Assembly (NCBI RefSeq): GCF_012489685.1
Contig: NC_080042.1
Location: 42,212,066-42,276,065 of the forward strand
From: Lotus japonicus
Lineage: Eukaryota > Streptophyta > Magnoliopsida > Fabales > Fabaceae
Reading direction: 5' to 3'
Length of the DNA: 64,000 nt
This document shows, one piece after another, positions 1 through 11,046 of the stretch (positions are counted from its first letter, which is position 1; each line of letters starts with the position of its first letter). Position numbers and translations under genes: made by a program. The notes under the pieces are model-generated. The model did not search any database, was not told the origin of the DNA, and saw only the letters and a program-made list of their open reading frames with translations.

Positions 1-289
1 TATTTTATATTATTTATTAATAAATATTTATTTATTATTTATTTTAATTTATAATATTTTTCAAATGAAAAGCTCAAGTAAATTTTAAGTTTATGAATGT
101 TGTTATTTAATATAAGTAGTTGAATAGTTTTTTATTATATAATTTTTTTTTTCAGTTTTTAATATATTAAATATTTTTTGTTATTTTTTAATGTATTTAA
201 TATAAATGTATGAGAGCTTTATGGTTTAATGCATTTAATACATGCAAAAACTCAAGTCTACTTTACATATATAGATATATTAGCATTTT

Positions 290-780
290 CCTATAAAACA
301 AATGAAGGAGGATACCATGAATAATTATATTTTTGATATTTAATTAAATAATTAGTTGATTTTTATTCACAGCTTTGAGAACAAAGCTAAAAAGGAGACA
401 TAGCTGGGAAATGTTATTAGTAACAACAAAAAGCTAATCAGTTGAATTAAACTTTATATCCGTTCACTTTCTAGATAAAAATAATTGACTCATCCAGCAC
501 CCCATTCACAACATTGGGACTCTTGAGAATGGGTGAAAGAATGATCGAATATTAACTGCAGGGTGAAAGTGGTTAGTTATGAAGGAGGTTACCAAGGGAT
601 GAGTAGCTCACATGGTTGAGCTAAATGTAATTGTAGGTGAAGGGTCAGGAAGTGAACCCTTGAGAAGGAATAATTTGTACTAATTTACTAACAATTAACA
701 TTTACCTATAAAACAAATGAAGGAGGATACCATGAGTAAATTAATATTTTCATAATTCAATTAAATAATCAGTTTTCTTT
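290..780. repeat. Direct duplication flanking a short insert
   Basis: A segment of about 70 bases beginning cctataaaacaaatgaagga occurs at 290-365 and again, slightly diverged, at 705-780. The roughly 340 bases between them differ and include a tRNA-like stretch. This could be a local tandem duplication with later divergence, or two diverged flanks of an old insertion. No coding potential is seen in 1-1241. The stretch 780-965 (long T-rich start, ending in ccctccctcaatccaaacaa) resembles decayed MITE sequence, but no TSD could be fixed. Confidence 0.5.
596..690 (+). mobile_element. Possible tRNA-derived SINE fragment
   Basis: The stretch contains an A-box-like run (gtagctcacatggttgagct) and, about 45 bases on, a weak B-box-like run (gggtcaggaagtgaaccc), the spacing of a Pol III internal promoter. 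No poly(A) tail or clear TSD is seen, so this is only a candidate. Confidence 0.3.
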
Positions 781-1250
781 CCATTTCTTTCCATCCAAAT
801 TTGGGGGGCAAATCTCAAGTAAAGCTATGGAGCATGATGGAACTTGGACCATAACTTACCATTCCCTTCCATCACATTTTAAATAAAAAAACAATGGAAC
901 CCTCTCTCCTTCCAAACCACTCCACTGCTCTCCTTCTCCCCTCCCTCAATCCAAACAAACCCTTAACTAGTATTGATCCTGCGCCATGCACAGATGAAAT
1001 AAGAGTACTTGTCGACATACATTAGACTTCTCCATATTTCATTTCTCGTTTTTCTTTTTTAAATACATGTATCACCTATTTAAGTTTTTTTTTCTAATCC
1101 TAATTATATTTTAATTATATTTTTTTTCTAATTTTTTATGCTTTGGATCAATATAACAAAACCATTTTAATCTTCCAGATGTATATACGAAAAGATAAAA
1201 TATAAGATTTTTGAGTTAATTTCCAAATCAATCCTTGAAAACTATTTGAT

Positions 1251-2259
1251 GAGTAAAATACACTTACCCCCCTCAAGGTTTGCTAGAAAAACACTCCACC
1301 CCATTCTTATTCAAAATATACACTCCACCCCACTCATTTTATCATGTTAACTCCATCCAAAAGATGCTAACGGAATATTCCATTCAAATCAAAATTATTT
1401 AATGTAAACTTATTTTTCCATTTCTTTTTTTTTCTTGTTATGTTTTATTTTATTTTTTTTCAAAAAAAAACCTCACTTTCAAATAAAAATCGTTTAACGT
1501 CAGTTCCATTTAAAAAAAAAAACGTTAGTTTCAACAAAAAAGAATGTAACATCACAATTACTAGTAATACCCAGTTTATAAAGATTTTTATAAATAGTGA
1601 ATTATATAAAAATATTTCGAAATTAATTTCATACTAATTCAAATTTCACCAAATAAATACTAATTAAATTTCTTTTTCCTAGATTTATAAAAAAATGTTG
1701 CTTATGAATTCATTGAGTAATGTATGAATATTATTTAATAAAATTCTCTTATCATATATCAATAACATCCCTCATTTTCAATTACTAAAAGTAATATATA
1801 CTTTAACATTTAACATGTTATAACCAACGCGATCATATTATCCAAATTAATTAATTAATTAAAATAATAATATAACTTTATATTCTTTTATGGAGTGGAA
1901 GTTTAACGTACTTTTACCATAAGTTTTAATTTAAAACTATTTCATACATATTTATTCTTGAATTATTTTATAAAATGGTTACTTTATATACCAGCTCCAA
2001 CAGTATGTAAGCATTGAGAATATTTGTTTGGTCAAATATTAGAAAGTGACGTTTTATTCTGAAAAAAAAAATAACCAGAAAAAAAAAAGAAAAGGAAAAA
2101 TTTTACATTAAATAATTTTGATTTGAATGGAATATTCCGTTAGCATCTTTTGGATGGAGTTAACATGATAAAATGAGTGGGGTGGAGTGTATATTTAAAA
2201 TAAGAATGGGGTGGAGTGTTTTTCTAGCAAACCTTGAGGGGGGTAAGTGTATTTTACTC
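1251..2259. mobile_element. Non-autonomous Mutator-like TIR element
   Basis: This is a 1,009-bp element bounded by long terminal inverted repeats. The left arm begins gagtaaaatacacttacccc, and the right end is its reverse complement with few mismatches. The arms match for about 150-190 bases (1251 to about 1440, and about 2070 to 2259). An identical 9-base sequence, ctatttgat, lies directly outside both ends (1242-1250 and 2260-2268). Long TIRs with 9-bp TSDs are diagnostic of the Mutator superfamily. The interior is AT-rich with homopolymer runs and no transposase ORF, so it must depend on an element elsewhere. Confidence 0.9.
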
Positions 2260-2268
2260 CTATTTGAT

Positions 2269-3339
2269 ATTAAATTTTTTATGGCATATTTGATATCATT
2301 TTGAACGTAAGATATTACATTCATTAAAAAATAACTTTTTCAGCATATATCTTAATGGTAGAAAAATCACAGTTGACTTTTATTAATTATTCTAATGTTA
2401 TTAAAAACCATTAAATGTCAAATTAATACAATAATTATTTTTTCAAAAAGTCACAATTGACTTTTGTTAATTATTCTAAGGTCATTTATAATAATTAAAT
2501 GAAATATTAATAAAATAATTAATTTTAAAAATTTGGAATTATTTAATATTAAAATTACTAAAAAATCAAAAAATATAAAAATGACATCATGTACCTACTA
2601 ATTATAGTATGAGAGATAAAACTTATGAAGAAACACATAGAATGAGGGGGTGACACTTGTCGGAGTTGTCACTTTTTAGTTTCAAAAACAATATATAGTA
2701 TAGGATAGGATAAACCTTCTAACTCTCCACTCTAACCCTAATTTCTCTATCTCAATTCCCTACCCTTTCATCACCGCCACTCCCTGTGGACGCCACCACA
2801 ACTGCGGTGATTTAGCCTGCATTAGTGCCCACACATCATAGCCCCCTTTTCTCTCATTCTCCACTTGTACCCTACCTAACCCTCTTCCCAATCCCTAGTC
2901 GCCCCTATCGTCACCACCCCTTGTTTCGCCCCTGTGACGGTTGTAACTGACCTCGCGCCCGCGCCTCACCTCCCTTCCTCTCGCACTCTCCAAAGCATAC
3001 CACAACACTTTCTCAATCCCATGTTGTCGCCCCCCCTCTCAACGCCTCCAACACCATCTCCGCTGTCATCACCTCCGCTTCTCCGCTGTTGTCACTTTTG
3101 TCGTGTCTCACTCTTACCATCTATCATGTAAAAATCCACCTTCAGGTACATTTACCTCTTAAACAACTTGTGTGTGTCATGAGAAGATATGCATAAGTGT
3201 ACTTAGTTTATCATATAATCAAGTTTTCTTTTTCTTTTGGTTTTTGTGAGTTTAAAGTTTAAAGTAAGATGCTCTGTTTAAAATATAAATTGCACATTTT
3301 GTTGTGTTGTTCTGATTATTTTATATTTTAATGATACTA
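2269..3339. other. No gene recognised; promoter-like and C-rich stretch
   Basis: From 2269 to 2640 the sequence is AT-rich with no ORF. Around 2690-2760 there is a TATA-like run (caatatatagta) followed by a CT-rich leader-like stretch, and 2750-3130 is C-rich and can be read as a 65-codon Pro/Ser-rich ORF (2934-3131). This could be a decayed gene start, but nothing in the translation is recognisable. Confidence 0.4.
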
Positions 3340-3453
3340 TTTCTTTAGGATAGCTCAAGTGGTAGGAGTTTGAGACATATGGGTTGGGTAGGGGGAGGTC
3401 CAGGGATCGATTCCTGGCGGGTGCAATTTATCTTTCCGATGTACCCAAAAAAA
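3340..3453 (+). mobile_element. tRNA-derived SINE, copy 1
   Basis: The body starts taggatagctcaagtggtag (A-box region), has a B-box in ccagggatcgattcctgg, and ends gatgtacccaaaaaaa. It is over 85 percent identical by eye to the second copy about 215 bases downstream. The TSD is not clear for this copy. SINEs of this layout are Pol III transcribed and mobilised by LINE machinery. Confidence 0.75.
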
Positions 3454-3540
3454 GCATTTCATTTCACCGGCGACATACAAAAGTTAATTTTCTTTTTATT
3501 TTTTTCTATTTTCCATAGTAATGAAAGTAAGAGTGTGAAT

Positions 3541-3689
3541 GAGATCCTCTTATCTATCCCCGTAGGATAGCTCAAGTGGTAGGAACTTGGGACATATGAG
3601 TTGGGTTGGGGGAGGTCCAAGAATCAGTTCCTGGCAGGTGCAATTTATCTTTCCGATTTACCAAAAAAAAAAAAGAGATCATCTTCTCT
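3541..3689 (+). mobile_element. tRNA-derived SINE, copy 2, with TSD
   Basis: The same SINE family as at 3340-3453: A-box taggatagctcaagtggtag, B-box region ccaagaatcagttcctgg, and a 3' run of about 12 A. Flanking 15-base direct repeats, gagatcctcttatct at 3541-3555 and gagatcatcttctct at 3675-3689, differ at two sites and are the expected target-primed insertion duplication. Body about 3556-3674. Confidence 0.8.
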
Positions 3690-3912
3690 ACTTGGAGGAA
3701 CTTTTATAAAAAACATGACTTCATGGGATGAAATGGTATTTCTAGTTTTGAAAATGTCAATCAACCAATTACCTCAAAAGCTTAAGCTGTTGGGTAAGGG
3801 TCACATGAATGGTTTTATATTATATTTTAATAAGTTCCCTCACGTAAGAGCCCTTTGAGCTTGAAGCGTTGATAAATATACAGGCACGCCTACTGTGTGC
3901 TTAAATTCCACT

Positions 3913-3965
3913 TTTTAATTAGAAAGTGAGGGGAGCAATGATCGAACTTTAGACCGCTGAGTCAT
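3913..3965 (-). repeat. Short B-box-containing repeat fragment
   Basis: On the minus strand this reads aaagttcgatcattgctccc, and a close match (agagttcgatcattgccgtc) lies on the plus strand at 49211-49240. Both look like 3' pieces of a tRNA-derived repeat, but they are too short to classify. Confidence 0.35.
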
Positions 3966-3978
3966 ATAGGCTTATATT

Positions 3979-3997
3979 GTCTCTCTCTCTCACTCTA

Positions 3998-4031
<34 letters not shown>
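3979..4031. repeat. CT/AT microsatellite
   Basis: A short CT run (3981-3998) passes into an uninterrupted AT dinucleotide repeat of about 16 units (3999-4031). Confidence 0.95.
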
Positions 4032-4032
<1 letters not shown>

Positions 4033-4149
4033 CTTCTTGTTAATCATCATTTGTCAACTAATTTGTTTTCTTAAGTGAACTCCCATGTTCATTGTTCTGT
4101 TGTTTGAAAGCTTGGTTAGAGTACGCCATAAAGTCAATGCATACACCTA

Positions 4150-4555
4150 CTCAGAACCATTTGGTGATTTATAATTCCTATTAGGAAGATGAAAGCCTCT
4201 GCTATCACTCTTGTAAGAAGAGACTCTTGTAGTAGAAAGTTTTCTTGAAAAAATCGTTTAGGAGAAGTCATTGATAATACTTGTAGGGGAATTCCTTGAG
4301 AATACTTGTGGGAGAAGTCCGGGAGAATATTTGTAGGAGAAGTCCTTTCATAGTGAAATCTTGGTTTGACCAAGGACTCGATGCAACCCTATCGTTTAGG
4401 GGTGAACCAGGATAAAACACATGTGTCTCTACCGTTTACTACTCTGCTCTTTTATCTGCTGCACTAAACGTTGGCGAAAAAGTTTCTAAAAATAATAATC
4501 TTTTGAATAACCAAATTTTAGAACAACGCAATTCAACCCCCTGTTCTTGTGTTAT
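4150..4555 (+). repeat. Truncated Sirevirus-type LTR fragment
   Basis: The stretch contains repeated aggagaagtcc / aatacttgt units, then a ggttcacc-type motif, ctgctgcactaaacg, and an end with gcaattcaaccccctgttctt. The same series of motifs is found in the LTRs at 5896-7078, 13124-14501 and 50694-51931. It is in plus orientation, lacks the 5' part and has no recognisable TSD, so it is an old remnant. Confidence 0.65.
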
Positions 4556-5100
4556 TTCATTACATCTAAGTGTCGGGGTTGAGGAAGGGAAGAAGTGAAT
4601 GAGTCCTAAAGCAGATTTCTTTTGTTGTGATACTGGTTTTGGTTGAGGATTGAAGGGAGGGATGAATCTTGTGGATATATTTATATTTAAATGAGATTTT
4701 TTTTTGCGAAAGAGAATAGAGTATAAAAAGGCTTGTATTTTGGCGGAGTGTCATTTTTATAGAAGTGTTTTGCTTAATTAGTCCTCTTAGAGAGTGAGGT
4801 GTCATTTCCTGAGAATTGTGTTGCTTAATTCGTCTATTTAAATAGTGTTTTAAAGTTGCGGTGGATTTAGGTAGCATTTGGAAACCAAGCTGAGCGACAC
4901 AAGATGGAACAAGACAACAGTTTTATTTGCATCATGTTTGGTAAGTACAAAGTGAATAGAACAGGACCACACAATTAATTACATATATACCCCTACTCAG
5001 GGGCGGATACAAGGGGCATACAGAGGTCATAGCCACCCCCTAGATTTTGCAAAAAGATCTATTAGGCCTTTTCTTTGGTCAATACTAGGCTCAACACAAA
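4556..5100. other. No gene; possible decayed DNA-transposon end
   Basis: No coding sequence was recognised. At 4999-5030 the run caggggcggatacaagggg resembles terminal sequences common on plant hAT-type repeats, but no matching opposite end was found. Confidence 0.3.
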
Positions 5101-5640
5101 AATCAACCTCTGGTGATTATGACAAAAACATAATTGAAAAAGTAACGTTTTGTTGTGGACGCACAACCCAAAATTAGGCAGATTTAATTTGCCTATTAGG
5201 AAAAAACTTTAGTCGCCGAAGATACATATAAGTTAATGAGTGGAAAAACCTACTCATTTTTCCTAATAGAACCTGTGGAAAGTCTAAAGAAGTATGGAAA
5301 AATAATTAATTTGAAATTTCACGAAGTTCATCCAAGGCTTGTTTCTTCTTAATCTAGATCAAAATATTCTTCAAAATATTTTAAACAATGAGCTAGAAGA
5401 AATAAACCTTGGATGAACTTTGCGAGATTTTTTAGTAATTGGATTTCCCTTGTACTTTAGACTTTCCACATATTTCATAAGGAAAAAGTGGTAGGTTTGC
5501 CCAATCAATAATTTATATGCATCTTCGGCGAATGAAATTTTTTCTTAATAGGCCAATTATATCTACCTCAAGCATGGTTTGGCGCAAACAAAAAAACGTT
5601 ACTTTTTCAATGAAGTTATGGTGAGTTATGTTGATATGTA
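5101..5640. mobile_element. Fold-back (long inverted repeat) element
   Basis: Two arms of about 240 bases (roughly 5101-5350 and 5390-5636) are inverted copies. For example, gaaaaagtaacgttttgttg on the left is matched on the right by the complement of caaaaaaacgttactttttc. The arms share cgccgaagat and gttcatccaagg blocks in the same order, with only about 40 bases between them. The transcript would form a long hairpin. The centre (ctagatcaaaatattcttc) recurs at 8388-8406 and, inverted, at 42721-42739, so this belongs to a dispersed family. No TSD was fixed. Confidence 0.7.
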
Positions 5641-5895
5641 CCTTAACTCTGAGGCACCAAAATTGTCTTAGTATTATGAGTTATATAAGTCTAGGAATGT
5701 GGGTGGTGGTCTAAAAGATTCATGACAGGAAAGGGGTGTCAAAACTTTTCACCTTTTCACATTGATCTTTGTAGATATCATTAAATACTTCTTTTAAATA
5801 TGATTATATTTAAAAATAAAGTAGAAAAATGATCTAACAAAAATTCAATGTGGGGATCTAACAAAAATTCAATGGGGGACTAGCTATGAGATATA

Positions 5896-7078
5896 TGATA
5901 TCGGAAAAAGTATCACAAGAAAGGGGGCTTGAATTGTGTTCAAATAAAACTTGAGTTTTTCAAACGATTATAAGTTTATAAAGTATTTTCACAATCGTTT
6001 GATGCAGCGGATATAAACAATAGACGATTAGCACACAACAAGATATCTTGGTTCACCCACAAATGATGGGGCTATGTCCAATCCTTGACTTAACCAAGAT
6101 TTCCACTAAACAAGTATCAAGTACTTCTCCTACAACAAGTATTAGACATGACTCCTCCCAACCAAGTGTTCTACATGACTTTTCCTAACAAGTATTAGAC
6201 AGGACTTCTCCCAACTTCAAATATTTTTCAAGACTTCTCCTTAAATCTTGTTCAAGATCATTTGGCTCAACATGTTTCTCTTCTCACAAGAGGGATAGTA
6301 GAAATTACAAAACACGAGAACTACAAAGTGTTTGAGTAAATTTGACTCTAGGGAATACTTTGTATTCTTAATCTAGAGAGAGTTGTATATAAATATTTGA
6401 CTCTAGGTATTTCTCTCTTTGAAGCAGACGATGTCTAAAGGGTTTGACTCTTAAGCTTTTCTTTGAATGTTGCTTCTAGCTTGCTTTGATCTTTGAAATT
6501 GATTCAATAGAACTTCGATCTTTAGCTCTTGAATTATTCAAGTCCTCCTTTTATACTCCTTGATCTTCTGGGAGAAAGAATGTAGCCGTTGAAGCTTGTT
6601 GTTCTTCACAAAGATTGTAGCCATTGGATCTAACGGTGCTTTAGTGTACTTCTATTAGGTGCATTAAATGCATGACACTTTTTGATAAAACCATTTTACC
6701 CAAAAGAGTAGTATGTCAGTTGGTAGGTAGTTTGGGTCTTGACTTCTATCCGTTGAGGAGCAAATATGACAGCTTGATTGTGACAACGTTGTACTTTGAG
6801 CTTTGGTCATTGAGCTTTGTCAGATCACGTACTCTTCTTCTCTTGAAACTTCTTCTCCAAGTTTGTAGTGCTTCTTTCTTCAAATGATCTTCTTCTGATA
6901 GATGATTTGGCTTATCGTTTTTGTATAAGACGTATAGACTTGGATAACTCGTCTTAGGCATAGACGATATATTAAAGTGTTCCTGAAATATTAAAAAATT
7001 TAGTATACCACTTATGCCCTTAAAATTGTTGTCGTACAAAATATAACAAACGATATGATTGACTGTTTGAACTTAACA
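5896..7078 (-). mobile_element. Solo Sirevirus LTR, minus orientation
   Basis: On the minus strand the sequence begins TGTTAAGTTCAAACAGTC and ends in CA, matching both ends of the 1,378-bp LTR at 13124-14501 and the solo LTR at 50694-51931. The internal aagtattagacaggacttct tandem units are also shared. The flanking pentamers are atata (5891-5895) and atcta (7079-7083), one mismatch, compatible with an old decayed TSD. Small ORFs inside are not genes. Confidence 0.75.
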
Positions 7079-7319
7079 ATCTACTTTGAGATAAATTAAA
7101 CTTTTGCACCGGTTCTATAAAATATGAAAAAGTATTTTGTTCTAGAGTCAAAGGAAACCTACATTCAAAGAGCTTTTACAATGAAAATATGGGAAATTGA
7201 CATTTTCCTTATTATTCGAGCGCGAATTTGAAAATTTCCCTATCTTTATGAAGATATATGTTTGATTTCACGAACTTTGACAGTAATGTTGCTATTGTAA
7301 AAATATTTTAGACAAATAG

Positions 7320-8440
7320 TGTTTAAGGGACGTAAACGAGTTGAACCTATGGTAAAAAACAAGTCAAGACTTTTGGGTTGAGTTGAGAGTAGCTCGTGGG
7401 ACTAGGCATGATGATAAGTGGGATCCTCACAGATGCCAACACATTGAGATAAGATCAAACACTAGATTACGAAATGTTTTAATGAGGGATAGTGATATGT
7501 CTTACACATATGACCTAAGAAAGAGGATAAAGTCAAAATTTTCACCTCATCTTTAAGAGACTTGGCTGAACCGACCTCTTTCATTTACCAAGTTTATTTT
7601 CTTTTTCTAAGTGTGAAAGTAGAGGGAGAATGCAGAAGTGAGAGATAAGTGCAAAGTTCTTCACAATCTTCATCTTCTTCACAAAATTGCCCTAATATTA
7701 CCCCTAGCACCACCATCACTACATCTTTGGCTCTTATTTTCTTCATTAAAGAGGTATGGAATCTCATGAGCTTGCTTGTGATGGCCTTCTTTTAGAAAAA
7801 GGTTGAGTCTTTGGATTTTTACTTTCCTAAGGTCCTATTTCGCCTTCATTAAAGATCCAGCCTTGAAAAGTAGCTTCATGCTCATGTCTTTTGTTGAACA
7901 AAAAGTTTATGTTTTGACGTCGGTTAATTCCTTATGTTGGTTTACTTCCCATCTTCCTTTGATAATCTTGATTCCAAGGTAATGATCTTTTAAACTATTG
8001 AATTTATTTTTGAAAATTTATGTTTTGAGTTATATAAGGTGTTGAATTGAGCTTTTCCTAACTAAGTCTTTTTCATGAATGTTGAAACCTATGTCTAGAT
8101 GAGTATGTTGATGGTTTTTATTTTGAATAATATCGAGTTCTAACATCCTAAAAGTTTCAAGTATAGAACTTATAAAAGTGCATTTGTAAATGTTGTTCCA
8201 TTGAATGGATCTATAGATATGATAATGTAGTTTGATAAGGATGAGTCTTGATTCTTAGAAAAATTCTTGATGTTGGATTTTGCACCAAGTTGCTTTGGTA
8301 ATTTTATTGTTGGATTTGTGAGCATGCTAGACCTTAATGTTGTTGTTGGATTTTGTACAAAGTTCATATAGGACATGTTTCTTCTTACTTTAGATCAAAA
8401 TATTCTTCTGGTCGGATACATCTATCACATAATTTTAATT
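7320..8440 (+). repeat. Dispersed repeat, copy 1
   Basis: From about 7760 to 8440 this matches, in inverted orientation, 42690-43350 (shared blocks include aagactcatcc, gtttcaagtatag and cggatacatctatca). The upstream part 7320-7760 (gcttggctgaaccgacc-like text, CT-rich leader) has no partner in this window. No ORF is seen. It could be the untranslated leader or LTR of a decayed retrotransposon; the superfamily cannot be assigned from sequence alone. Confidence 0.5.
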
Positions 8441-8763
8441 TATCTCTAAAGTACATCTCCGAATTCTGCATTTCATGCATTTTAGATCATCTGTCAAATT
8501 TTTACTTTATGATACTTATTTAGTATAGTTATATTTAAAATCTTAAATGATCATGTATGTTGTTTAATATTAACTATAATGTTGTGTCATTTAATATTAG
8601 AAAATAATTTTAAAATTCACTTGATTTTTGTTTTCATAAGAACAATAATAAATTAAATTATTGACGAATATTTAATATTATTAATTTTATTAACTACTAG
8701 CATCAACTTTTCGGTTTCTATAAAAAAAATAATTTTCTACGTATTAATTAAAAATAATTATAA

Positions 8764-10290
8764 TTTTTTTTTTCGACAAAAGAGAATAATATAGCATTAA
8801 TAGGAATAAAAGTCATTACAACACAGGTAAAGACCATCTTGTGATAAGCAAAGAGCTAAACTACAAAAGAGAAAGCAAAGATCTCTATTACTAAAGTGGC
8901 AAACACTGCCAAATAGGAAAAATAACTACTACAGCTAGAAATATAACAAGACACAAGCTATGAAAAGAGATATATGATAACTAATAGCTAATAACTAATA
9001 AAGCCCAAGAAGTAGCAGCTAGGATTGCTGGGAGGCATCATCAAGGGAATGCACGTGGTAGAGAAGTTGCAGAATGTGGAATCAAAGTACAGCAACAATT
9101 ATATAATTTTTAGCCATGTCTCCAATAGACCAAACATGAATAATTGACATGTCTTTGAGGTTTTTAGCCAAACGTGGTAGATTATTCATGTAGCCACTGT
9201 CTGCAATAGATCAAACATGTTAAAAAATAATAGCCCAGCAGCTTCACAAACATCACCTCAACGATTTCACAACCAGTACAGCAACAAATTTGCCTTGAAA
9301 AAACACCTTAACAACAGGCAAAACAGCAAGCACAGCGTACAGCAAAACCAGTTCCAGTGCAGTAAAAGCAAAAATTCATCACAACACAGACTAGATTTCC
9401 ATCGCTCTATTGCAACCTGATTTGGCAAGATAGTCAGCGAGCTGATTTGATTCCCTATAGATGTGGGAGACCCCTAAGCAGTCCACTTCTACACATAGAA
9501 GATCAATGAGATTGAAATCTTGAATCAATTTCCAAGGCCTATTGACTTTATTATTAACCCATCCCACCGCGAGGGCCGCGTTGCTTTCAATCAAAATGTG
9601 ACTGAGATGAAATTGACGGCAGAAGATTAGAGCATGAAGGATTGCTTTTACCTCCGCTTCATAAGCCCAAAGATCCCCAGTAGCTTTTGAGAAGAGACCT
9701 CTAGTTTGTCTTCTTGAGTCTTTAATTATCCCACCAATGCCACTCTTCCCGGGTGTGCCGTGGGAAGAGCCATCAACATTAAATTTTAGAGATCCCTCCG
9801 GTGGCGAAGCCCAACGATTGCTTCGTTTGATCACCTTTGCGGATTTCAGCCTAATGTCCGCAAAATTCAGTAGGAAATCACTTCCTATGTGAGGGCACTC
9901 CTTCCACCACGCCTTTACCCACCAAGCGATCCGAGAGATATGCAAGTCCCAAATCAGTTTAGTGAAAAAGTCCTTGTCCTGAAAAACGAGTTCATTACGG
10001 CCTAACCAAATGGACCAGCATAAGGAATAAGGAGTTAATTCCCAAAGCCCCATATCAGACTTTGATCTCAGTTCAGACCATTCAAACATTAACCCAATTA
10101 AAGAGTTGGGGCAGCACCAGGATACACCTTCGCGATTAAAAATGTCATACCAAAGAGAGCTAGTTTTACCACAAAATAACATCAGATGTGAAACTGATTC
10201 TACCTCTAAACCACACAGATTGCAGCGCCGCTCATTGTCCAAAACCATTCCTCTCTCAATCAGATTTGCTTTAACAGCGTTTTTGTTGTA
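8764..10290 (-). mobile_element. 5'-truncated LINE (non-LTR retrotransposon) tail
   Basis: The 3' part of a LINE on the minus strand. It carries the end of the ORF2 reading frame (zinc finger plus RNase H, 9391-10290), about 600 bases of 3' untranslated sequence (8774-9390), and a terminal poly(A), seen as ten T on the plus strand at 8764-8773. Truncation just upstream of the zinc-finger region is the usual outcome of incomplete target-primed reverse transcription. tattaatta occurs near both ends (about 8744 and 10294), a candidate but unproven TSD. Confidence 0.8.
9391..10290 (-). pseudogene. LINE ORF2 C-terminus: zf-RVT and RNase H
   Basis: The open part is 285 codons from the ATG at 10248, and in-frame sequence continues upstream to about 10290. 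Near the start is a zinc-binding reverse-transcriptase motif (RCNLCGLEVESVSHLMLFC). From about residue 150 there is a type-I RNase H domain with FNVDGSSHGTPGKSGIGG, EAEVKAILHAL and NQLADYLAKSG. The position that is normally the second aspartate (IESDS in plant LINEs) reads IESNAAL, so one metal-binding Asp appears to be Asn. The endonuclease and RT are absent. The copy cannot move itself, and its catalytic activity is doubtful. Confidence 0.85.
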
Positions 10291-11046
10291 ATATTAATTA
10301 TTAATCATAAATTGAGGAAAAAATTTAAATTTTCAAAATAGTAAGAAATATATTTATACGTAAAAATAATCAATAATTTCAATTAATTAATAGCATTATT
10401 AATTGTTACACAAATAGAACTCTAATATGAACAATTTAATACACAAAAAAATTTAATGCTACTTATTAAGATTTCTCAACAAAATTATTTTTTACTTTGA
10501 GAGATGGTGCGCCGCAATGTGTTTGGAGGTGGTCGCCTTTAGTTTGATTGCATCTCTAATGCAGGATGCAGTAGCTTAGTTTGTTTTTTTTTTCTTTCGT
10601 TTGTAACAAAAAATTATACTATAGTAATTTTTATACAATATTATAATTAAACTCATGCAACGCATGAGTATTATATCTAGTTCTTTGTATTTCAATTCGG
10701 GTTTCTCCTCTACAGTTTTGTGGTGAAGCCGAAAAGGTTAACCTCCTCGTCTATTCATCTCTCTTTAATTTTGTTGGTGCCTTTGAATGATATGATGAAT
10801 GAATTAAGCTTAACCGATCCTCCATTTCTAAAGCTTTTTATTGGTCAAGTGATTTCTGTTCACTAGGGATGATAGTTTTTTTTCTTGAATAATTTTTCAT
10901 TTCACATTCTTTATACATACATATATGTAATTGAATGTTCTTGTGTGCTGCATTTTGTGCTCTGCATTGTATCGCATTCCATATGCATTGGCTAAGCCTT
11001 GCTTTGTACTATTCATCTGTTTCATCTGCTCCATCCCCATTCACAG
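10291..11046. other. Non-coding, intron-like sequence
   Basis: AT-rich with long T runs. It leads to a good 3' splice-acceptor context just before 11047 (ccccattcacag). No ORF was recognised. It may be the intron of the gene fragment that follows. Confidence 0.35.

Noticed and set aside
2934..3131. Pro/Ser-rich 65-codon ORF
   Set aside because: Low-complexity C-rich sequence; no downstream gene structure. Kept only as part of a described spacer.
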